This document shows, in pieces, positions 1 through 13,216 of a DNA stretch of 64,000 nt. Location of the stretch: contig JAKOON010000028.1 of assembly GCA_022577435.1 (NCBI GenBank), forward strand, positions 4,968,872 to 5,032,871, read 5' to 3'. The translations under genes and the position numbers were made by a program. Position 1 is the first letter of the stretch. Each line of letters opens with the position of its first letter. The DNA is from Embiotoca jacksoni. Lineage: Eukaryota > Chordata > Actinopteri > Embiotocidae. Below the pieces are notes generated by a model that saw only the letters and a list, made by a program, of their open reading frames with translations, was not told the DNA's origin and did not search any database.

Positions 1-821
1 ACAGTGAGGCAGCTCAGTGTGTTGAACAAGTTTCTCTCATACACAGATTCTTACATAACGACCAGTGTTCCTTTGCAATTCCCGAAGAAGACTTGAAACT
101 TGACTTTCTTATCAAGATGAAACTGTCTTTCTTTCAAGAACATTGCAAAATCACTATTTCGGTGAAAATAAAATCATTTCATCGTGCTTGTAATTCAGGA
201 ACAACAAAAACATTCCATTATCAGTCACATGGTGCTTTGTCATGTGAATTAGATGCACATCGCTTAACCCCTAAAAGAGTATCAGTTGTGGGGTTTCCCA
301 TGCTGCAATAAAAGTGGGAAGCGATGCAACCCGCTGATTTTGACGTCAGAACTGTCTTTCCATAAATTTTAAAGAGATGTATTAAATGTTAAATTTTGCT
401 CTATTGGTCCCTTAGGGCTGTCATTATATGCAGTTCAAACATACAGATGTTCACAGATACTGCATAGTATACTACAGAGCTGATGAAGGCCATTGTGGTG
501 GTATCCGACTAAAAGTCCTTTGGGACACAGGCGGACTTCCGCATCTTCCAGCTGTCCAGATAAGACAACCGGAAAATTCACATCAGATAACCCAATGTCC
601 ACTGTGCATGTTTCAACACATATTTCAATTGGTGCCCAAAAGTCTCAAAATAGGGAATAATCTTTAGAGATAGTTGAAAGACTGTAGTTTCCACTATTCT
701 AATCTTGAAATAGTGCTGCTTGTGTTTACAGACAAATAGTAGTTTTACAGTTGAACATAGATGTCGCAATGCTTCTTATCCAAACCAAAGTCATTGTCGG
801 TTTCTTTCCTGGCAGTTCAGG

Positions 822-855
<34 letters not shown>

Positions 856-2696
856 GTGACTGCCTTCTTTGTCACATGTAGATTTTTATCCAAAAGCAGG
901 ACGCTGTCATCTCTTTATTTCTCATAAATAGTCATATGAGACAAGATTGTGGTGAATTCTAACCAGCAGGAAAGCATGTGAAAGTCAAGCTGTAGAGGCC
1001 AAGCAGGAGCGGATTGTAAAATATACTTTTAAAGACTGACATCACAAACAAACAAAAAAAAACCTGCTTTGGGTGTTTAATGTTTGTTCATTAAAAATAC
1101 TATTCTCCATTCTCGGAATGGAAAGGAGGGAAACAACAATTAAATTCCTGGTAAAAGCTGGGTGTATCATCTTCAAGGTTTATTTGCATGAAAGCAGTGA
1201 TTGAACAAAGAATTTCTTGTCCACATCAGAGAAAAAAAAAATGTGTCAATGATTTTTGGACAGTAAAATCATGTCACGTGAATTCAAGGAAATTTGGCAT
1301 GCTGTGTATTATTCCACGTTGAAAACTAAAAAATAGCTACAGGTCTTTTCTCCTACTATTTTCACATCTCACACATGAATGTCAACATTGAGTTGTTTTG
1401 ATAGGAGAAACCAAATCAGACTCTTGCAGTTGTTGTTTGCGTCATGTCTGCAGTGTTTCTGGGACAAGGGAAATTCAAGTTTGATTATCAAACTCTTTCT
1501 CAGTCAGGTTACTCAAGTTCAACATGTTGGCAAGCTTCTGCCCTGCTCAACTGTCCTCAAGTGAGACAGCTAAATCAGCGCAGATCAATAACTGTCACTG
1601 ACCTCTGACCTTACCACAGGTGGCAGCAGAGTTACACAATGCCAATACTGACAATGAACAACTGATTTTATTGTAAAGTTGAGAAGAATCTTCTGATTTT
1701 GTGATAATAAATTGAATGAATGTTCTCGCAATCACTGAGATGTTGAACAGTTTACAGTATGCTCTTCCTGTTTGTTAAGTAATATTGTATGCCAGTCCTT
1801 TTTTTTTTTTTTTTTTAAAGGGTTATTTATAGTGAGTGTAGGTGTGTACAGTGATTTGACCATGTGAAAAGACTGAAGAACCACCTCCTAGTCCCATTGT
1901 TTTGTGTTTGTGTTGTGTTTTTTTTCCCCGAGCTTCTTGAAGGGAAGGAAACCTGCACAATCAGCCAGCTAATTTGCTTAAGGTCGGAATGTCTTTCTCT
2001 GAGTGACCATCTTCATGTGTTCCCAAACATGAAAGTCTGAGGACTGAAAGACAGAAGCTCACGCACATGTGTACAATTTGAGCACATACTGACAATTTGT
2101 TGTAGGCCGACAGGAAATTGGTATATTATGCACCGAAAATACAAAAGCAGAAACTGACATGTTGCTGTACAGTATATAGAATAGTATATTTGATGTATAG
2201 CCTATTCTATTTTTCCCGTCTTACTTGTATTGAAACTTTCTACATCTTATTGTAAAACTAACAATTACTGTTAGTTAATAAATCCTGTGTTGCTGATTAG
2301 GCATTTTTGAAAATGCTGGAGGGAGTTGAAACAGTTTGTTGATAGTACATTGAGTTGAATGCAAAATTTCAGACAGCCTAAAGGCAAGGTGTTGTACTCA
2401 CAGTTTCTGTGAGGTGCTGCACTTTAGAGACCAGAACCAGTTTGTTCGCCAAGCAAATAATGAGTTCTGTAAAAAGATACCACGCTTAAAAAAAACTAAA
2501 ACTTTATAAACTCACTTTGTTAATACTAACTTAGCTAAATAAAGTGTTTTTGTGGTTCACTTCTGAAGTTGAAAACATACAGGTGATACCATCAGGGTTA
2601 TCATAGTTTTGGTTCATAATGGGCAGCCGTTATTACAAACTGAAAGGACAGACATGCAGACAGGACAGCGACATGGAACTCTGACAATCTGTATCA
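1..2696. other. Gene-free stretch with no recognised coding sequence
   Basis: I see only short chance reading frames here. There is a 31-nt poly-T run at about 823-853 and a shorter one near 1800-1816. The stretch lies downstream of the minus-strand candidate exon at 2697-2869 and could hold its 3' UTR, but I found no canonical poly(A) signal close to that stop codon. Confidence 0.6.
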
Positions 2697-2869
2697 TCAC
2701 AACAAAGCTTGAGCTTTGGGAGGGAGTGTCCAATTGATTTTGGACCTTGATCCATAGCGGTGACAAACGCTCTTGGTCTCTTCTTGGTAGATTTCTTTAT
2801 CTTCTGTGCAAATAGTCCTCCACTCTATCTTCACCCATCCCTCCTGCTGCTCAATGATATGGAAAGTCC
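2697..2869 (-). CDS. Candidate terminal coding exon of an unidentified gene
   Basis: On the minus strand a splice acceptor (CTAAC branch-like motif, then a ctgcag) is followed by an open frame of 56 codons ending in TGA TGA at 2697-2699. The exon enters in phase 1, so two bases complete a codon from an upstream exon. The encoded segment is polar and rich in charged residues, with the pieces EQQEGWVKIEWR and SVCHRYGSRSKINW, two Cys and three Trp, which looks more like real protein than a chance frame. I do not recognise the family. It is not part of kcnk5, kcnk17 or kif6. I could not find the preceding exon on the minus strand between here and kcnk17. It may belong to a gene whose other exons are short, to a pseudogene, or to a repeat. 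Confidence 0.35.
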
Positions 2870-5800
2870 CTGCAGAAAGTTGTTAGGATTACTTCCTTAA
2901 GTATGAGACGTGTGAACTCGAAATCTGTCTTTTTGAGACCATTGGTGTTGCACTGCAGTTACAAAACAGAAATGCTAATGTCAGTGATAATTTCGCTTAC
3001 GATATGTCTATTTTGGATTTAGATGTACTGTGTGTCGCATGTCACAATACTCTAAATTCAAACCCTCATATTTGTACATTCTGGTCAGTGGTTGAAAAGA
3101 GTTGTGATTACATCTCAGAACATGGAATGCAGACTTTGTACTTTCCTATAACAATGCAATAGAAAAGTAATTTTACAAAAGGGCTTTCCAGGGAAATCAG
3201 ACATAGATAAGGTGCTTCTCTTGAGTATGCTTTTCAAGCATCAATATTGACCTATTTTTTTTTTCTTTTTTAATGATTATGTCAGTGGCATGACAAGTCT
3301 CTTCATGCTCCTTTCTGTTAGTTATTTTAAAATTAGGAAGCCTATATATAGCCTAACGTTGTCAGCATTCCCTCCAAAAGGCTGGTTTGGGAAGGTTGAA
3401 ACAGGCGAGCCCAGCTGCTGACTTAACGCCACAGGTTGTTTATGTTGCTGCTCTTTTCTCATGTACAGGCTTGTCTGTGCTATAGAGAGGGTATAAGCCA
3501 GAGAGGAAATGCAGTGGGATGAGCGAAGGCATGCAATTGGCTGGGACTATCTACAATATCTAACTTCATGGTACATCAGTGCCTTAACTAGATCAACTGT
3601 TCCTGAAACAAAGATTAGTGTTCCCAGTGTATGAAAGGTGCACAAGTCCCAGGACAAGCTTGTAAAATCAAAGCAGACATAACTGCATATCAGGGTTCAG
3701 AGTTTACTTTTATTATCGGGAAACATTATCACAAGATTCCATTATGTGTGTCATTAAATAGCAATATCACATTACTCTGAAAATAAACAACACCCTGACT
3801 TTAATTTTAAGTTATATATCTTTTAAGTGAAGGACTATTTACTTCTTGATAGATCAATAAACCATTTCTGACCAAATTAATTTATGAAATGCTCTTAAAA
3901 CCTCCCTGTATAATGCTAAAAATCTATTTTGTGGGCATCAATAACTGCCATATACAGGTTACAAAAGCTGATACAAAGCTTTCATTGAACAGTTCACATA
4001 ACCATAAGTTACAGCACCCATTTTATTACAGGCCCATATGACATCAGTCACAAGTTTACAAGCTTAGAACTGTAATTCTGGACATCAGTACAAATCTTTG
4101 CCCTTTACTCTGTAATGTGCATGAATATGTGAGCCAGCAGCCGGAGGAACACACCCTTTAAGGAGAACCTCTATCTTGTCTTTATGTCTTTATGTGTTTT
4201 AGTCACACTGTAATCTATTGATTTGCAGACAGGTTTTGAAAAACAAAACAAAACAAAAAGCTCTATTACATAAGGATGTGACTAGGGCCCGAAAGATGAC
4301 ATGTGACTTGAGTTTATTGAGGGTAACCGGGGAGAAACTATCTGTACAGTTTTTAAGTTTACAGTGTTAGTTCCGAAACGCTTCAGGACACAAAATCTTC
4401 TGTCAACAATTAGCTGCTCTCTAGTCGATTTAATTGAGTTAACATTCACCAGCAATCCCAGTAAAAGAGTTTGCAAGTGTTATAAACCTACGCTAATAAA
4501 ACGTTTTTAATCAATCATATGGGTTTATGATTGTTTCTGGTAACCAGGGTGGCGATAAAACAAAATTTTCCTTCAGTATACGACATTTTACATTTGCGTG
4601 AAACTCATACTATTGTGCTGTCAGGTTTTCCTTGCATGCTTTGACATTTCAACGTGTTTTGATTTAAGAATGTCAGTGCAACACTCAGCCAGTACTCCAC
4701 CATGGGGTTTCGCGCTCTGCTGATCAACTTGCAATGCCTTGGGTTTGGCTCTGTGTGACTCAAGAGTTATGATAAAAAGCTTTTTGCAGCTCCTTGAATA
4801 CCCAACTTGTTCCTTTTAAAGATTTAGGTTTCAGAGAATTTTTTTTATCAAAGCATTAATCTGTTTGTTTAACAAGGAAGAAGGACCTGAAATTGTTGAG
4901 CCCAGTTATCGAGAAAAACATGTTTAGACTCAAGAGCTATGCAGCGTGACATACCTCAGCTGTGTGGACGGTCAACAAGAATACACCCACTCGTGTGGAG
5001 TCGAGGATCTCTGAGTAACTGTTCATGATAGCTCAGTAACACGTAACTTACAACAGTATGTGTACTTTGGAAACTTTGGAAACCTTTGGAAGTCTGAAAA
5101 CTCTCTATCGAATGCATGAACCTATTTTGGAGATTATTAATGCAGAAGCTCTTAGTCTCATCATATATTACTAGTGCTTTTTGTGTACTTGCATCTAATT
5201 GCGGTTGTACTACGGATTTCACACTCAGTTTTCACTGATTTGTAATCTAGTGAGTCAGACACAGACATGCAAACATGCACACGGGTTGACTTGGACAAAG
5301 ACCAGCTCGAACAGAGGCACTAAACACACAGGCTTTGACAAAAGTCATTTCTCTGTGTTCACACCGCGAGGCCCTAAAGTGAGTGACACTGAATCTTTGT
5401 AGTTGTCTGAGTTATCAGGGAGCGTGTAAACAGAACACCGTTACAGCTCAGTCAACCTAGAAAAATGTTGGCAATTTATGATTATTGCTTAATACCGTAG
5501 GTCAATTCAAGGTCAGCACATGCTCTGTAATCTACCAATTATAGTTTTTTTTGTGTGTGTGCCACGAACATGTCAGTGTTCTTTAAAGTGGTGGTAACCA
5601 CCATGGAATCATTTTCTCTCTATCTCTTTATTGAATGGCATCCTCAGATTCAATTATTTATATGTCATAAAGAGTAACCTCCAAAGATTATGTCCATTCT
5701 GTTGTTTCTTTTCTTGATTTTTTTTTTTTTTTTTGCTAAATTGTCTAAAATGTCTGAAAATTGTATATTATGAAATATGAAAACATATTGTGATGACATT

Positions 5801-8680
5801 TTAATTGAGGAGCTGGAACCAGATCATCTTTCTGCTTGAAAACTGACTTGAACGATTCATTGCGCAATAATTTCTTTAACGCATAAATGCAAAATGAATG
5901 AAATTCATCATCACAGCACAACACTTGCTAAACAGCAGCATGTTAGCATTCAGTGAGGATGTTATCACCCAACACCACTGTACCTAAATACAACCACACA
6001 GAGCCACCAGAATGGCTATAGAGTGTGGCCATGTGTCCCAGACCATCTCCAAATGAAGCTCCAGCAGATCGGAATGCGTCCTGGGTGCGTGCACACCTGC
6101 ACTTATCATGCCAGGATACATCAGATTGGATTTTATTGCCAGGTGTGCATGGGGTCAAAGACGGGGGTCAGCAGCGGGTAAAAGAAAGCGACCCCCTCCA
6201 CTCGCACACAGTTGCTGAGACCCGGTTCTCACTATATGCTTAAATCGTTAGTCCAGAGTACACCATTCCTGATTTCGGTACCCGATCCTATTTATCGAAT
6301 CACTTACATGCGAGTCATCTTCTGCCTGCAGTACGCCTGCGCTGCCTGCGCAGCTCCCAGGCGGACAAAAATAGAGCCCATTGTGTTTTGCCTAACCACT
6401 TGTGGTTTGTCCAGCCGGTATGTGCACCGTCAGGGTCATTCAGTTCGATGACTTTTGTGTTTTGTTGAGGTTTGGTACAGTTCGACTGCAGTTCAATTTG
6501 TAGTATTTTGAGTTTAGTTCTCTTTTCTTCATTTCTTGTGTTAAAAAAAAAAAATACACCTTTTGAATATTCGAACCCGTGACCTCCGACCTGCTCGGGC
6601 CCTGACGGAATCACAAATTGAAATCTATTTACATGGTTTGTTCAAATCAAATTGAACCCAGTTGTAGAGTATGATTAAAAAAAATCTTAAATTAAATAAC
6701 AAAGTATATTGTATGCGCTCCAAACAAGATATAAAAGTGGTACCAATGGGTTCCCTTGCAGAATACTACACATTTTCAGTATGCTGTACGGTTTTGACCT
6801 CGTCATTTACACATCCAGACATGTTTTTTTGCTCAACTGTAGTTAATAAGTACTCGGGGAGGTGAACTTTCACAGTGTTTTGGGCAGATCACCGTGTCCT
6901 TGAGTTATTATCTGTCTGCTCTGCTCTGTTGTTACTAGTATGAGTGTGACTTTGCTGCTTGGCCCTTTGTTTTTGTTTGGTGAGCAAATGGCCTTTTCTT
7001 TAAGCAAGGCACACTGACGTCAGGTCGAGTCAAAAACACAGGCGAGCAGAGGGGTGGCGACCTCCATTAGACAAACACATGCGGGCAGACACAAATCTGT
7101 GTTGTCAGTGACTCAGCACATAAACTTAAGCAGGTTGTAAATTGCGTGGTGGAATAGTTAGGAATATTGCAAGTGAAGTGAAATAGACTTTTCAACAAAA
7201 GCCATCTCTACTGTTTGGCCATCAGCTAATGTGCCCTCCTCTCTGGCTTCTTCTTCTTGAGCAGCACATGCGTTCTGCATTCTGAGATGAGGGGGAGGGG
7301 GTTGAGGTTAATGAGGGAAACTGTGTCACTAAAAAGGCAAATATGGGTGAGCAGGAGGCAAGAGAAAGTAATGCGCACAGGACTTTAGAGGCAGAATGCG
7401 CATGTTATCCTCTCATTGGCTCAGAACTCTGAGTTGAAATCCAATGAGTGGGACGGAGAGGGACACGCATAAGGCAAACATATCACTTGACTGATACTAG
7501 AGCGCAAATGTGAAAGACAAAAAAATTTGAATAAAAAGAGAGAAATGGTGAATGAAACAAACAACTGTTTTCATACAGTGCATGGCTGTGAATGTGGGTT
7601 TTCCCTCAGGATATCTCTACAGCACTACTGTACCGTACATGCCTTTGATAATTACCCCAGTAAAATTGAGCTATGCTTTTTTTTTTTATCACTCACAACC
7701 ATGGGCTTATCACTAAGGCATTATCCATTTATAGCAGTAATATTTTAAATTGCAGTCCCAGTTTAGCTTTATTGTCCACAGTTATCTGAGCCAAGTTGTT
7801 TCTCTTTTAACAAATCTGAGCATACTATATAATGATTAATATGCAAAAAAAAAATTTTTGATGAAGGGTGGTGCTGCAGACAAAGCGTTAATATATGTCT
7901 GAGGGAAAACCTTCTGACTGTTGTATTTCTTTAATTCTTCACAGTGTCATACTCAGAGGTTGTGCATAAATTACAGAATCTTAGAAAAAACTCTCAATCG
8001 AATTTAAATGAACCGTTGATGTGCACCGATTCCTCAAACCTTAACAACACAGCTGCGATGTCTAAACTGTCACCAGTACCAGAGCAACTGTAGTATTAAG
8101 TTTCCTCCCACTTCATGTGTGCCAGCAGAGTTCTGTACTTTATACAATGTAGATAAAGCATAAAACATGACAATCAAAGAAGCTGTTTGTGTAAGTAGTA
8201 AGTAGTTAATGACAACATGGGGCCTTGGTGTCATCAGCGGGGATTGTTGTACCTTATTTGTACTGTGGAGAACAATGAGAGCAAAAGTAAGAACACAAGC
8301 ACAAGTCACTGATCCTGAAGCTTCTGTTATGAAATTTATATAACTAATATCTCAACCATAAAGTCTGTACACAGCTGTAGTTGTCTGGCATCTTTCCAGT
8401 TAAAAAAAAAAAAAAAAAAAGGTATGCTGAGAGTCTTTCTGGAGTTTGGACGGTTTTAATAAAACAACACCCATTAATAATATTTATTGGATTGGCATGA
8501 AAGATCGGAGTGTGCAATTAAAAGGTCATGCACAGAAGTTCTAAAACACATCCACGTGATTAATAGGCCAGTCGATTCATATCTGCTACTCCTGTGCGTG
8601 CAGATGAGATAAAGAGCATGCACAGACCTCCGTGCGTGAATGTGCATCTGATAAACAGTTTGCCTTTGCATGAGTTGTTC
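2870..8680. other. Gene-free stretch with possible fragments of dispersed repeats
   Basis: No exon with a convincing frame and splice sites was found. The minus strand of about 5890-6160 reads like a degenerate protein-like fragment and resembles sequence common in fish dispersed repeats, but I cannot name the family. A CpG-containing patch around 7260-7460 carries an inverted pair of CCAAT boxes. Poly-A/T runs occur at about 5719-5734 and 8403-8420. Confidence 0.5.
7412..7448. promoter_or_regulatory. Inverted pair of CCAAT boxes
   Basis: The octamer CTCATTGG at 7412-7419 is an exact inverted copy of CCAATGAG at 7441-7448. The 21-bp spacer contains a smaller inverted repeat, CAGA-act-CTGA. 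CCAAT is the NF-Y binding core, and paired boxes at this kind of spacing are seen in some promoters. No transcription unit starting here is visible, so this is only a candidate site. Confidence 0.2.
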
Positions 8681-10317
8681 TACAGTGCATCCGGAAAGTA
8701 TTCACAGCGCTTCACTTTTTCCACATTTTGTTATGATACAGCCTTATTCCAAAATGGATTAAATTAGTTTTTTTTCCTCAAAATTCTACACACAATATCC
8801 CATAATGACAAAGTGAAAAATAGTTTGTTTACATTTTTTTGCAAATCTATTAGAAATAAAGAATGAAAATATAACACGTACATAAGTATTCACAGCCTTT
8901 GCTCAATACTTTGTTGAAGCACCTTTGGCAGAAATTACAGCCTCAAGTCTTTTTGAGTATGATGCTACAAGCTTGGCTCCTATTTTTGGGCAGTTTCTCC
9001 CGTTCTTCTTTGCAGGACCTCTCAAGCTCCATCAGGTTGGATGGGGAGCGTCAGTGCACAGACATTTTCAGATCTCTCCAGAGATGTTCAATCAGGTTCA
9101 AGTCTGGGCTCTGCCTGGGCCTCTCAAAGACATTCACAGAGTTGTCCCGAAGCCACTCCTTTGTTATCTTGGCTGTGTGCTTCGGGTCGTTGTCCTGTTG
9201 GAAGATGAACCTTCGCCCCAGTCTGAGGTCCAGAGCGCTCTGGAGCAGGTTTTCATCAAGATGTCTCTGTACATTGCTGCATTCATCTTTCCCTCCATCC
9301 TGACTTGTCTCCCAGTTCCTGCCGCTGAAAAACATCCCCACAGCATGATGCTGCCACCACCATGCTTCACCGTAGAGATGGTGTTGGCCAGGTGATGAGC
9401 GGTGCCTGGTTTCCTCCAAACATGACGCTTGGCATTCAGGCCAAATAGTTCAATCTTTGTTTCATCAGACCAGAGAATTTAGTTTCTCATGGTCTGACAG
9501 TCCTTCAGGTGCCTTTTGGTAAACTCCAGGTGGGCTGTCATGTGCCTTTTACTGAGGAGTGGCTTCCGTCTGGCCACTCTACCATACAGGCCTGCTTGGT
9601 GGAGTGCTGCAGAGGTGGTTGTCCTTCTGGAAGGTTCTCCTCTCTTCACAGAGCAACGTTGGAACTCTGTCAGAGTGACCATCGGGTTCTTGGTCACCTC
9701 CCTGACTAAGGCCCTTCTCCCCCGATCGCTCAGTTTGGCCGGGCGGCCGACTCTAGGAAGAGTCCTGGTGGTTCCAAACTTCTTCCATTTACAGATGATG
9801 GAGGCCACTGTGCTCATTGGGACCTTCAATGCTGCAGAAATGTTTCTGTACCCTTCCCCTGATCTGTGCCTCGATACAATCCTGTCTTGGAGGTCTACAG
9901 ACAATTCTTTGGACTTCATGTCTTGGTTTGTGCTCTGACATGCACTGTCAACTGTGGGACCTTATATAGACGGTGTGTGTCTTTTCAAATCATGTCCAAT
10001 CAACTGAATTTACCACAGGTGGACTCCAATCAAGTTGTAGAAACATCTCAAGGATGATCAGTGGAAACAGGATGCACCTGAGCTCAATTTTGAGAGTCAT
10101 GACAAAGGTCTGTGAATACATATGTACGTGATATTTTTTTTTTTTTTTAATAGATTTGCAAAAATTTCCCAAAAACTTTTTTCATGTTATCATTATGCGG
10201 TATTGTGTGTAGAAATTTGAGGGGAAAAAATGAATTTAATCCATTTTGGAATAAAGCTGTAACATAACAAAATGTGGGAAAAGTGAAGCACCGTGAATAC
10301 TTTCCGGATGCACTGTA
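8681..10317 (-). mobile_element. Tc1-type DNA transposon, near full length, inactivated
   Basis: The element is about 1.63 kb and is bounded by TA dinucleotides, the Tc1/mariner target site. It has matching inverted termini: the left end starts TACAGTGCATCCGGAAAG and the right end is its complement. The inverted repeats extend about 215 bp with scattered mismatches. Within each, the motif AAGTATTCACAG (slightly varied on the right) occurs near both the outer and inner edge, which is the IR/DR layout known from Sleeping Beauty-like elements. The single transposase gene inside is on the minus strand and is broken. The element lies in intergenic DNA to the left of kcnk17. Confidence 0.93.
8900..9919 (-). 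pseudogene. Tc1-type transposase pseudogene
   Basis: Translation starts at ATG 9919 with a paired-like helix-turn-helix region (DLQDRIVSRHRSGEGYRNIS) and a GRP motif (VGRPAKLSDRGR). The three blocks of the DDE catalytic core are recognisable: WSDETKIELFG, QQDNDPKHTAK and SPDLNLIEHLW. At least three lesions break the frame. A TAA stop lies just before the first block at 9479-9481, there is a one-base frameshift near 9250-9260, and a TGA at 9051-9053 sits where related elements read CGA. That last change is typical of CpG decay. In fish Tc1 elements the intact protein is about 340 residues. This copy cannot make it. Confidence 0.9.
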
Positions 10318-13044
10318 TATATGTGATAGGCCACGGTCCATCTGATGCATGAAGCAACCAAAATGTTTCCAAACAACAGTGCAACACATTAAGCAGAGGC
10401 TGTATCTAGCAGCACAGTTATGCAATGCGAACGGTCACATGAAAACCACAATACCAGACACCTACAGATTCCAAATATCTTACACAGTTTTCTGCATGTG
10501 TGACATGTGGTTTGTTATGCAAGTTGAAAACCACACGGTGACAAACCTGCATACTGTAAAGTGATGCAATGTTTTAATATTTTACTCCTTAATCGCTTGG
10601 ATTAAATATTTTCCCACTGCTTTTTGTTACTGCATTTGTAATTCTGGCTTTAGGAGGAAAAAAAAACAGCGATGTGACTGAATCCACACTGAGGATGTGG
10701 AAGCTCATCAACCATTTAGTAATGCTTTCATTATTTGTACAATATGAGAGGTTTAGTTGATTAACCGATTAACTGATTTGTTGATTAACTAAATCAACTG
10801 GCAGAAAAGGAATTAGCAATGTGTTGTGATAATAGATTAATGATTTCAGGCATTTTATATAGCAAAATATCAAATGTGCTGCTTTGCTGCTTCTCTTTGG
10901 TATAGGACAGCAAATACAAATATATATATATATATAAACAAGTTTTGGACTGAATTTTGGAGAAAACAAGCAAATGAAAGACGTCACTTAGTGTAATACA
11001 TTTTTTGTAATTACTTTATAGATTAAATGGATTGCAAAAATGAGCTGAATACTCAATATTTAAAATATTCAGACATGTACTCCATATGCGATGTATTATA
11101 CCAGAGCACTGAAGGTGCTTTAACTGTCATCCAAACTGAAGCGATTTAAATTATACTTCACCTGCGAGCTGGAGATTTTAACAAAGTTACTAAAACGGAA
11201 GTTTAATTATAAATAAACGTTTAATGTGCCAGTGAGAATTTAGCACAAGATGGTTCATCTGGGGTTACACAAATATTTAGCCTAAGTGCTAACTTCTCAT
11301 CCTTTTGCGGAGGAGCGTTTTGCAAAAAGCAAATTCTGTTCACAACATTTTTTTTTTTTTTTTATCCAGAAAGTGTGGATACATCAGACAAGTTGGGTAC
11401 CAGACCTAGTTTTAATCAAACATTGTTTATCCCATAAAACATCAGCAGGTTGAATGTAACTTCTTCACTACAGGTCCCTTGAATTATGCAAAGCTAGAAG
11501 CACAAATAGAAATCGACTATTGGGCTATTTCCAAAGCACATATTTGGAACCTCAATTTCAGGGTTATTATCCTCTGTGGACAGCATGCAGGAGCAAGTGA
11601 GGCACCAGTCTCCTCACACATACTCAATCCTCATTGAACCGTGGCCAAACAGGTATGTGGCGTTTTGTTGTCCAACAGTCACAGTCCTGCCGCTTCCCCT
11701 CGGTTCCCCTTCATTATTTCCATACTGTCACAGAAAAAAAAATACAAAATCATTTCACTGCCTTTTGTCTGCAGTCTGGTATTTTGCACTTTGCCTCAAA
11801 TACCTTTTTTTATTATTTATTTTTTTATCATAAAGTTATTCTTCTTTCTTGCCGTCCATCTCTCCAGCTCTTTCTCATTTTCCATTCTCTCGTCCCTGCT
11901 GTTTGCCTTCTGTCTTTGTCATTCACTCCTCCTCGGTGTTGCCTGACTTGCTCTGTAATATATGAGCCTCAAGAGGCGTTTGCACGCCTGACTGCTGCTA
12001 AGTCATATTGTGGTATTCTGGTGTGGGCCATGGTGAAGGGAAACGCAACGCAAAGGAACAAACACATGACACACATTTATTTAATGATGGAAATAGTACA
12101 AGAAATTACATCAGACAGAAATATCTTTATTGCTAAAGAATGTATATGGGGCTGCTTATATTAAATTTTGACATATGTACACAAATTTACAGTGTTGACG
12201 TGATCAACAGAGTTAGTTTGTTGGATTACAAGACTACTTCATATACAGTGCACATTTGCTGCTTTGCTTCTGGTTTTAAATGGATCATTTTTCCACTGTT
12301 GGGGCAGTACCACCACCTAGTGGATAAAAAGATCATTTCAGCACAAATGAGCCAAGCTCTACTAAATACTCTAGGACTGTAAATATTTGAATGTTGTCTT
12401 GGACAATTCATATTACATTCAAATTGAATGAATTTGAATAGAAAGTACATTATATATATGTATATATATATATTTTTTTTTTTGTGCATTTGACTTGTAA
12501 TATATTTATTAAATACAGAAACACCACCACCTGTTGAAATTGTTGATAACAATGTACATTTTTAACAAATCATGATAAACGACAGACTTTTTAAAAGGTC
12601 TCTGTGCCTGAACCTCTTGGGTCATTTGAGTACATATATTAAGCGAAGCACAATCTAGTCATTTAAATGCACCTCAATAAGTCCGTCCGTGGCTAAGACA
12701 GACAATTGCAAAAGGCGACCAAGCTGGCAAATGATTTGGTTTGTGGTCAGTAACATGCTGAGAAGAGGATCAGACGGACCCACATTAGTTGCCCCACTGT
12801 CCTCTAACCCACAGACAGACACGGAGCAGAGGAAGTGCTGAGTCTGAGTCTTTCTCTAAACATCAAGCCTCAGAGGCTTTTTTTTTTTTTTTTTTTTTTA
12901 CCAGATAGATTAACATGAGTCACTAGTTTGTAGTTTAAACAGTATGAGAGGATTGCTTAGAGTAAAAAAGAAATCAAACCTGACTCATCAAAAATGAGTC
13001 GGTATTTCAGTGACAGTTAAGGACTCCGCATTTACAGCAGTCTG

Positions 13045-13097
<53 letters not shown>

Positions 13098-13171
13098 TGC
13101 CGTGACTTAGGCCTATGTGTGTTTCACAAGCCTTGATCTCGACACATAATTCTATAACTACCGTAAATGGA
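10318..13171. other. Gene-free stretch downstream of kcnk17
   Basis: No supported exon. Simple sequence includes a TA tract at about 10919-10937, a TA tract running into poly-T at about 12454-12482, and poly-T runs at about 11349-11363 and 12879-12899. Frames in 11576-12164 are chance frames over pyrimidine-rich DNA. Confidence 0.6.
13048..13094. repeat. (AC)n microsatellite
   Basis: About 47 bp of uninterrupted AC dinucleotides just beyond the 3' end of kcnk17. The sequence immediately to its right (13091-13215) is also present in degenerate form beside another AC tract at 22688-22757. Confidence 0.97.
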
Positions 13172-13177
13172 TTTATT
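13172..13177 (-). terminator. Poly(A) signal of kcnk17
   Basis: A canonical AATAAA on the minus strand lies 40 nt after the kcnk17 stop codon. It would give a very short 3' UTR and is the only canonical signal close to the stop. Confidence 0.6.
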
Positions 13178-13216
13178 GAAATCTCCCCCGTGTTTTGTAG
13201 ATTACGGTCTTATCGG

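Noticed and set aside
4282..4476. Minus-strand frame resembling a signal peptide (LQTLLLGLLVNVNS)
   Set aside because: It starts at TTG directly after a stop, has no upstream ATG or acceptor, and the rest is featureless.
6555..6605. tRNA-like B box (GGTTCGAAT on the minus strand)
   Set aside because: No A box at the right distance and no cloverleaf. At most a fragment of a tRNA-derived SINE.
8899..9938. Plus-strand frames across the Tc1 element
   Set aside because: They are shadows of the minus-strand transposase.
1..13000. kcnk5, expected by human synteny to the left of kcnk17
   Set aside because: I looked for the pore motifs TIGYG and TIGFG and the kcnk5 cap on the minus strand and found none, so it must lie outside the window or elsewhere.
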